In this document: positions 60,545 through 64,000 of the stretch, piece after piece
How the letters are laid out: the number at the start of each line of letters is the position of its first letter
Numbering within the stretch: position 1 is the stretch's first letter
NCBI GenBank assembly: GCA_021234155.1
Contig: JAJEKV010000108.1
Location: 1,890,789-1,954,788 of the forward strand
Direction: 5' to 3'
Source of the DNA: Isoetes taiwanensis
Lineage: Eukaryota > Streptophyta > Lycopodiopsida > Isoetales > Isoetaceae
DNA length: 64,000 nucleotides
Translations under genes and position numbers: made by a program
The notes under the pieces: model-generated
Databases searched by the model: none
What the model was told of the DNA's origin: nothing
Seen by the model: the letters and a program-made list of their open reading frames with translations, nothing else

Positions 60545-60885
60545 AGAGGATGACATTCTCCCTATGAAGAAAGTTGGGTTGACCGTAGAGGAAGCTAGGG
60601 CCTCACTAGGATCGCGTGTGTTGCAAGGGTTATGGGACGGCCTCCAAGGATCCTGCCTCCCCTCATAGCCACAGAGGCGATGATGAGACAACTCGACACC
60701 AGGCTTGAGAGGATGGACGAAGAGGATGGACAAGACACAACTATAATGTCTTTGTCAGTGCTGGAGGAAGAGGAGGCATATGGAACGAGCCTTGCAAGGA
60801 TGAAGCCACTCTTGGAAATAGGGAAGAGGGGGCCAAAGGACAAGAAACGGAGTTGGAAGGAAGTTGAGATGGAGAGCCTTGCTTA
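60545..60885 (+). other. Downstream open frame after the MULE transposase
   Basis: Frames continue after the stop: LEEIVSLEDDILPMKKVGLT (60510-60600), then EAMMRQLDTRLERMDEEDGQ (60670-60790) ending ...KRSWKEVEMESLA at 60885. An acidic, coiled-coil-like tail is common in these MULE proteins, so this is probably the true C-terminus reached by another splice or frame. Confidence 0.45.
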
Positions 60886-60955
60886 GATGGTTTGTAATAT
60901 CTTTAGTTTTGCACGAATACTATGGTTTTTAATTTGATGAGTTTAGCATATGCAC

Positions 60956-61230
60956 AAAATACTATAAGTATGAATACTCTGTGTACAAGTACACAATGTA
61001 TTAATACTCTACGTATAAGTACTGTAATTTGTAAAACTACTCAGATAAATACCATGCGCATAAAATACTATAAGTATGAATACTTCGTACAAATACACAA
61101 TGTATTAATACTCTATGTATAAGTACTGTAATTTGTAAGACTACTCGTATAAATACTATGTGTACAAAATACTATAAATATAAATACAATGTGTACAAAT
61201 ACACAATGTATTAATACATTTTGTAAAACC
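60956..61230. repeat. About 105-bp tandem repeat, AT-rich
   Basis: AAAATACTATAAGTATGAA starts at 60956 and 61062, and a third partial unit (AAAATACTATAAATATAAA) at 61166. Each contains ACACAATGTATTAATAC. Non-coding; located 3' of the MULE gene. Confidence 0.88.
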
Positions 61231-61269
61231 ATCGGGTCGAAATAAATCCCGAAAAGTCGTTAATCCGTC

Positions 61270-61460
61270 CTGAATCACCAATTCGCGATTCCACCGGATG
61301 GAAACGCCCGCCATCATTGCATGCCGCAGTAATGATGCTACTTCAAGTCGATGTCAAGTCGGGCTTGTTCCGCCATTATGCGGACGGCTAACCGACGTCG
61401 CGCAATGTGTGGTGATTCCATCAACGTAATCACGGTGGTGATTCCACCCCACGTAATCAA
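61270..61460. repeat. GTGATTCCA cluster, right-hand relatives of the minisatellite
   Basis: GCGATTCCACCGGATGG, GTGGTGATTCCATCAACG and GTGGTGATTCCACCCCACG repeat the words of the 57177-58080 array, partly in the opposite orientation. This supports a shared origin on both flanks of the transposase gene. Confidence 0.6.
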
Positions 61461-62330
61461 CCTTGGGCATCTGACCAAAGACCGCCCTCTTAGTATTCAC
61501 TCATAATTCTGGAAGACGCCCTGAGGAGGCGCTCGATCTTCGTCGCCCCCGCTATGGCCGACCGCCCCAAGAGCCATACTGACGGGGTCCTAGTGGTGGA
61601 CTCCTGCCTCGAGGCCCCAAAGATTGCAGCCCGGAATCTGGGGAGAGCCTCCCGGTCGAGACAGGTAGACGCCCCGCCCATTCCTATCGCCATACCTTCT
61701 GGACTGGTTGAATGCATCGATTCCCTGCGGAAGGTTTCCAACGCCACACATCCCCCGGCACGGGACGCTTTTAATGAAGAGTGGGCAAAGAATCTGCTTG
61801 CTCACGCTACTAATCGCCGGGAAGAATCACGGTTCAAAGCCGCTGAAGGTGGAGTGCAAGGATGAGCCGATGATCGGTGAGTTTGCTTTCCCTGCCCCCT
61901 CACGCAAGGGAGACAAGTTTTGGGAGGGTTGACCGGTCTACCAACAAGGTGTGAGTTCATACACCGCCGCTCATTTGATGTTCTCAGATTGTCGCCGCAA
62001 CTAATGTTCTTTATTGTCACGCATGAACCACGCCAAAAACGAAGCCCGCCCCCGCTTATAGTGCATAGCTCGCGACTATCAATGATGGAGGACCGCCCTT
62101 TTTGGTTTCTCGCTCGCATAGCTGCTTGATTTTTATTTCCGGTAGCTACCTTGCTACACGCCTTCTTGTGAAAATACAGATTTAAGTTAATTGTTGTGCA
62201 ATCTCTTCGGGCTTGGCTTCAAATACTATGCATATTGTGAATGTACATATGGTAATTTTGATGAGTTTTGCACAATATGAGTTCCCTCGACATGATATGT
62301 TTTGCATAGATACTCAATGTACGTAATCTA
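61461..62330. other. No gene recognised between repeat blocks
   Basis: Two open frames overlap here: plus 61554-61865 (103 codons, with HPPARDAFNEEWAKNLLAHA) and minus 62119-61802 (105 codons). The plus frame has a more protein-like composition but no known motif. It may be a second, decayed ORF of the MULE or captured sequence. Confidence 0.35.
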
Positions 62331-62940
62331 AGGTTGAAGATGAATACTTGACGATAAATACTGCGAAAATACTATAATGATACATACTATTAGTACAAAC
62401 ACACACAACCGCCAATCACTAAAGGTTTGAATACTATCCGTATAAAATACTAAAAGTATAAATACCATTTGTAGAAAATACCGTATGTATAAATACCGTA
62501 TAAATACCATGTGTAGAAAATAATCGTAAGCATAAATACCTACGGTACAAATACCATGTGTAGAAATACCGTGTATAGCGTGTATAAATCAAGAAATTAC
62601 TATAGGCTTGAATACTATCTCAGATAAAATACTAAACGATAAATACCATGTGTAGAAAATAACGCGGAGTATAAGTACTGCGGTATAAATAACATGTGTA
62701 TAAAATAAATAAGTATAAATACACACCGTGTATAAATACCATGTGTAGAAATACTGTATAACCGCAAGTTGAGTATACATTTGAATACTATCTATATAAA
62801 ATACTAAACGATAAATACCATGTGAGACGAAATACCACAAGTATAAATACTTGCTTATAAAAACTTTAATATATTAATACTGCGCGTAAGTACTTTCGGC
62901 TCTATGTACAATACTTGAAGTATAAATACTCCCATGTATA
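62330..62940. repeat. ATAAATACCATGTGTAGAAAATA-type degenerate tandem repeats
   Basis: TATAAATACCATGTGTAGAAA, AATACTATCTATATAAAATAC and ACTAAACGATAAATACCATG recur with a short period (about 20-30 bases) and a longer order of about 190 bases (62598 and 62783 blocks). Related in wording to 60956-61230. Confidence 0.7.
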
Positions 62941-64000
62941 TCACGCTTATATCGCCTATGGAATCACGATTAATCCCGCTATGGAATCACAAGAAGAAGC
63001 CATAATCGAAAGCGTCGCACAAAAAAAAACAAAGCGGTTTAACCCGGAGGGTTTAGCAGCCAGGTTCAACCAAAAAAAAACACCGGTTTTAACGACACGA
63101 ATATCGACATGTATAGATGCTCAAAAGGAAACCGCCAAGAAGACGCAGTTGTCCGCTTCATTCGCTACCGCCAGCTAGCCTAGCCGAGGAGGTGTGGGAA
63201 CGCTTCCCTCCGCATCAAACATGCAATTACTTACATCCAAAGAAAAAGAAAAATCGCGGAAGCAAGAGGCGCCAGATGGTCGACCTTGACGCCGTCCGCT
63301 AGTTCTACCGGCGGAAGGGTCTTTGCGCTAAAACCTAAACACGGTCGCCATCTTCCGGTTCATCGAACTCCAACGCCCTGGAACATCCGCGATGCAAGAC
63401 GCTTTACCCGCTGAATGAAGAGATGCAAACAAATTCCTGGCCCAATCACCGTCATTCTTCGTGACCAGAATTTCGAACCCCTAGAAACTTTAACTCAATT
63501 TTCGAGCCATTGATTTCAAAGGCACCCTCACGCAGCCGTTCTCTTGCCTCTGGTGATGGCTTAATTAAAACCTGGCGGACCTCCGGCAAAATAATCGACT
63601 TTGAGACGATCCCGCAGCTCTCAACCCGCACCGGTGGAAATTATCCAAGCAACGAAGATCAATCTTCGTAAACCCGCCCCTCTATAACAATTGGTGGACA
63701 CCGGCCATTCCTACAAGCCGCAACCGATGTTAGAAAGCAGCTAAGAGCGTACAAAGAAATTCCTTACCAACCACGTGAAAGAAGGAGAACTTCCTTACCA
63801 AACAACAGAAAACCACAGAACTATCGCAAGGATATGGCGCCAACAATCGGATCGGTTTTAGAGCCGGAGCTAAGCACCAAAACCAAACATATGATTGAAT
63901 TGAAGCGCCAGAGCTTGTCCGGCTCCTGAAATTTCCGACGGAATCACCGACTAGGCTAAATTCGCTGTCGGGCCTAGGGGCCAACGTGGCACCTGCATAT
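62941..64000. other. No gene recognised; possible continuation of the MULE
   Basis: TATGGAATCAC occurs at 62956 and 62980 and GACGGAATCACCGAC near 63935, echoing the minisatellite. A short frame (62915-63178; MESQEEAIIESVAQKKTKRF) and others here are unidentified. The right end of the MULE may lie here or beyond the window. Confidence 0.35.

Overview
This is a stretch of a large, repeat-packed vascular-plant nuclear genome. The evidence is plant-specific: a PP2-A10-type protein gene, a UBP12/13-type deubiquitinase fragment, chromovirus and other Ty3/gypsy elements with plant-type domains, Helitrons with plant-type ends, a MULE, a hAT and LINEs. Introns are spliced GT-AG. Sequence alone does not fix the species. 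My weak guess is a fern or another non-flowering plant, because LINE, hAT and MULE families of this kind sit side by side.

Layout. 1-2170 is unclassified repeat DNA rich in TGTACA. 2186-5643 is the 3' part of a minus-strand Ty3/gypsy element whose domain order is gag, protease, an RNase H domain, then reverse transcriptase. It was split by a second, complete 14-kb minus-strand Ty3/gypsy chromovirus (5645-19684) with 1.6-kb LTRs, an initiator-Met-type primer site, a polypurine tract and a GCATT target duplication. The outer element resumes at 19685. 20200-26960 holds SINE-like remnants, a putative TIR element with GACCTAGGTC motifs, an LRR-receptor pseudogene and a long poly(A). Two Helitrons of one family (26964-29364 plus strand; 38300-40161 minus strand) point their 3' ends at each other. 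Between them lie fragments of RRP6L3-like, MND1 and UBP12/13 genes and a minus-strand LINE whose 3' end is tandemly duplicated. The second Helitron is mostly a 1.5-kb polypyrimidine tract.

40590-53905 contains two copies of a segment carrying a PP2-A10-like gene. The left copy (about 40590-45165) is broken by two insertions, one carrying an ABCG transporter fragment. The right copy (about 49812-53905) has a nearly intact reading frame. A 5'-truncated LINE 3' end lies between them. 54446-56696 is a decayed hAT transposase gene. 57177-64000 centres on a four-exon MULE transposase with all three acidic catalytic residues and a SWIM-type zinc finger, flanked by a 30-bp GGAATCAC minisatellite and AT-rich tandem repeats.

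Almost everything is transposon or pseudogene. The only plausible host gene is the PP2-A10-like gene at 52007-53814, and even that needs one frame correction. A caution for all reading frames here: duplicated copies differ mostly at CAG/CTG sites, often as CGG/CCG or one-base losses. That looks like methylation-linked base-calling error, so many apparent frameshifts may not be real.
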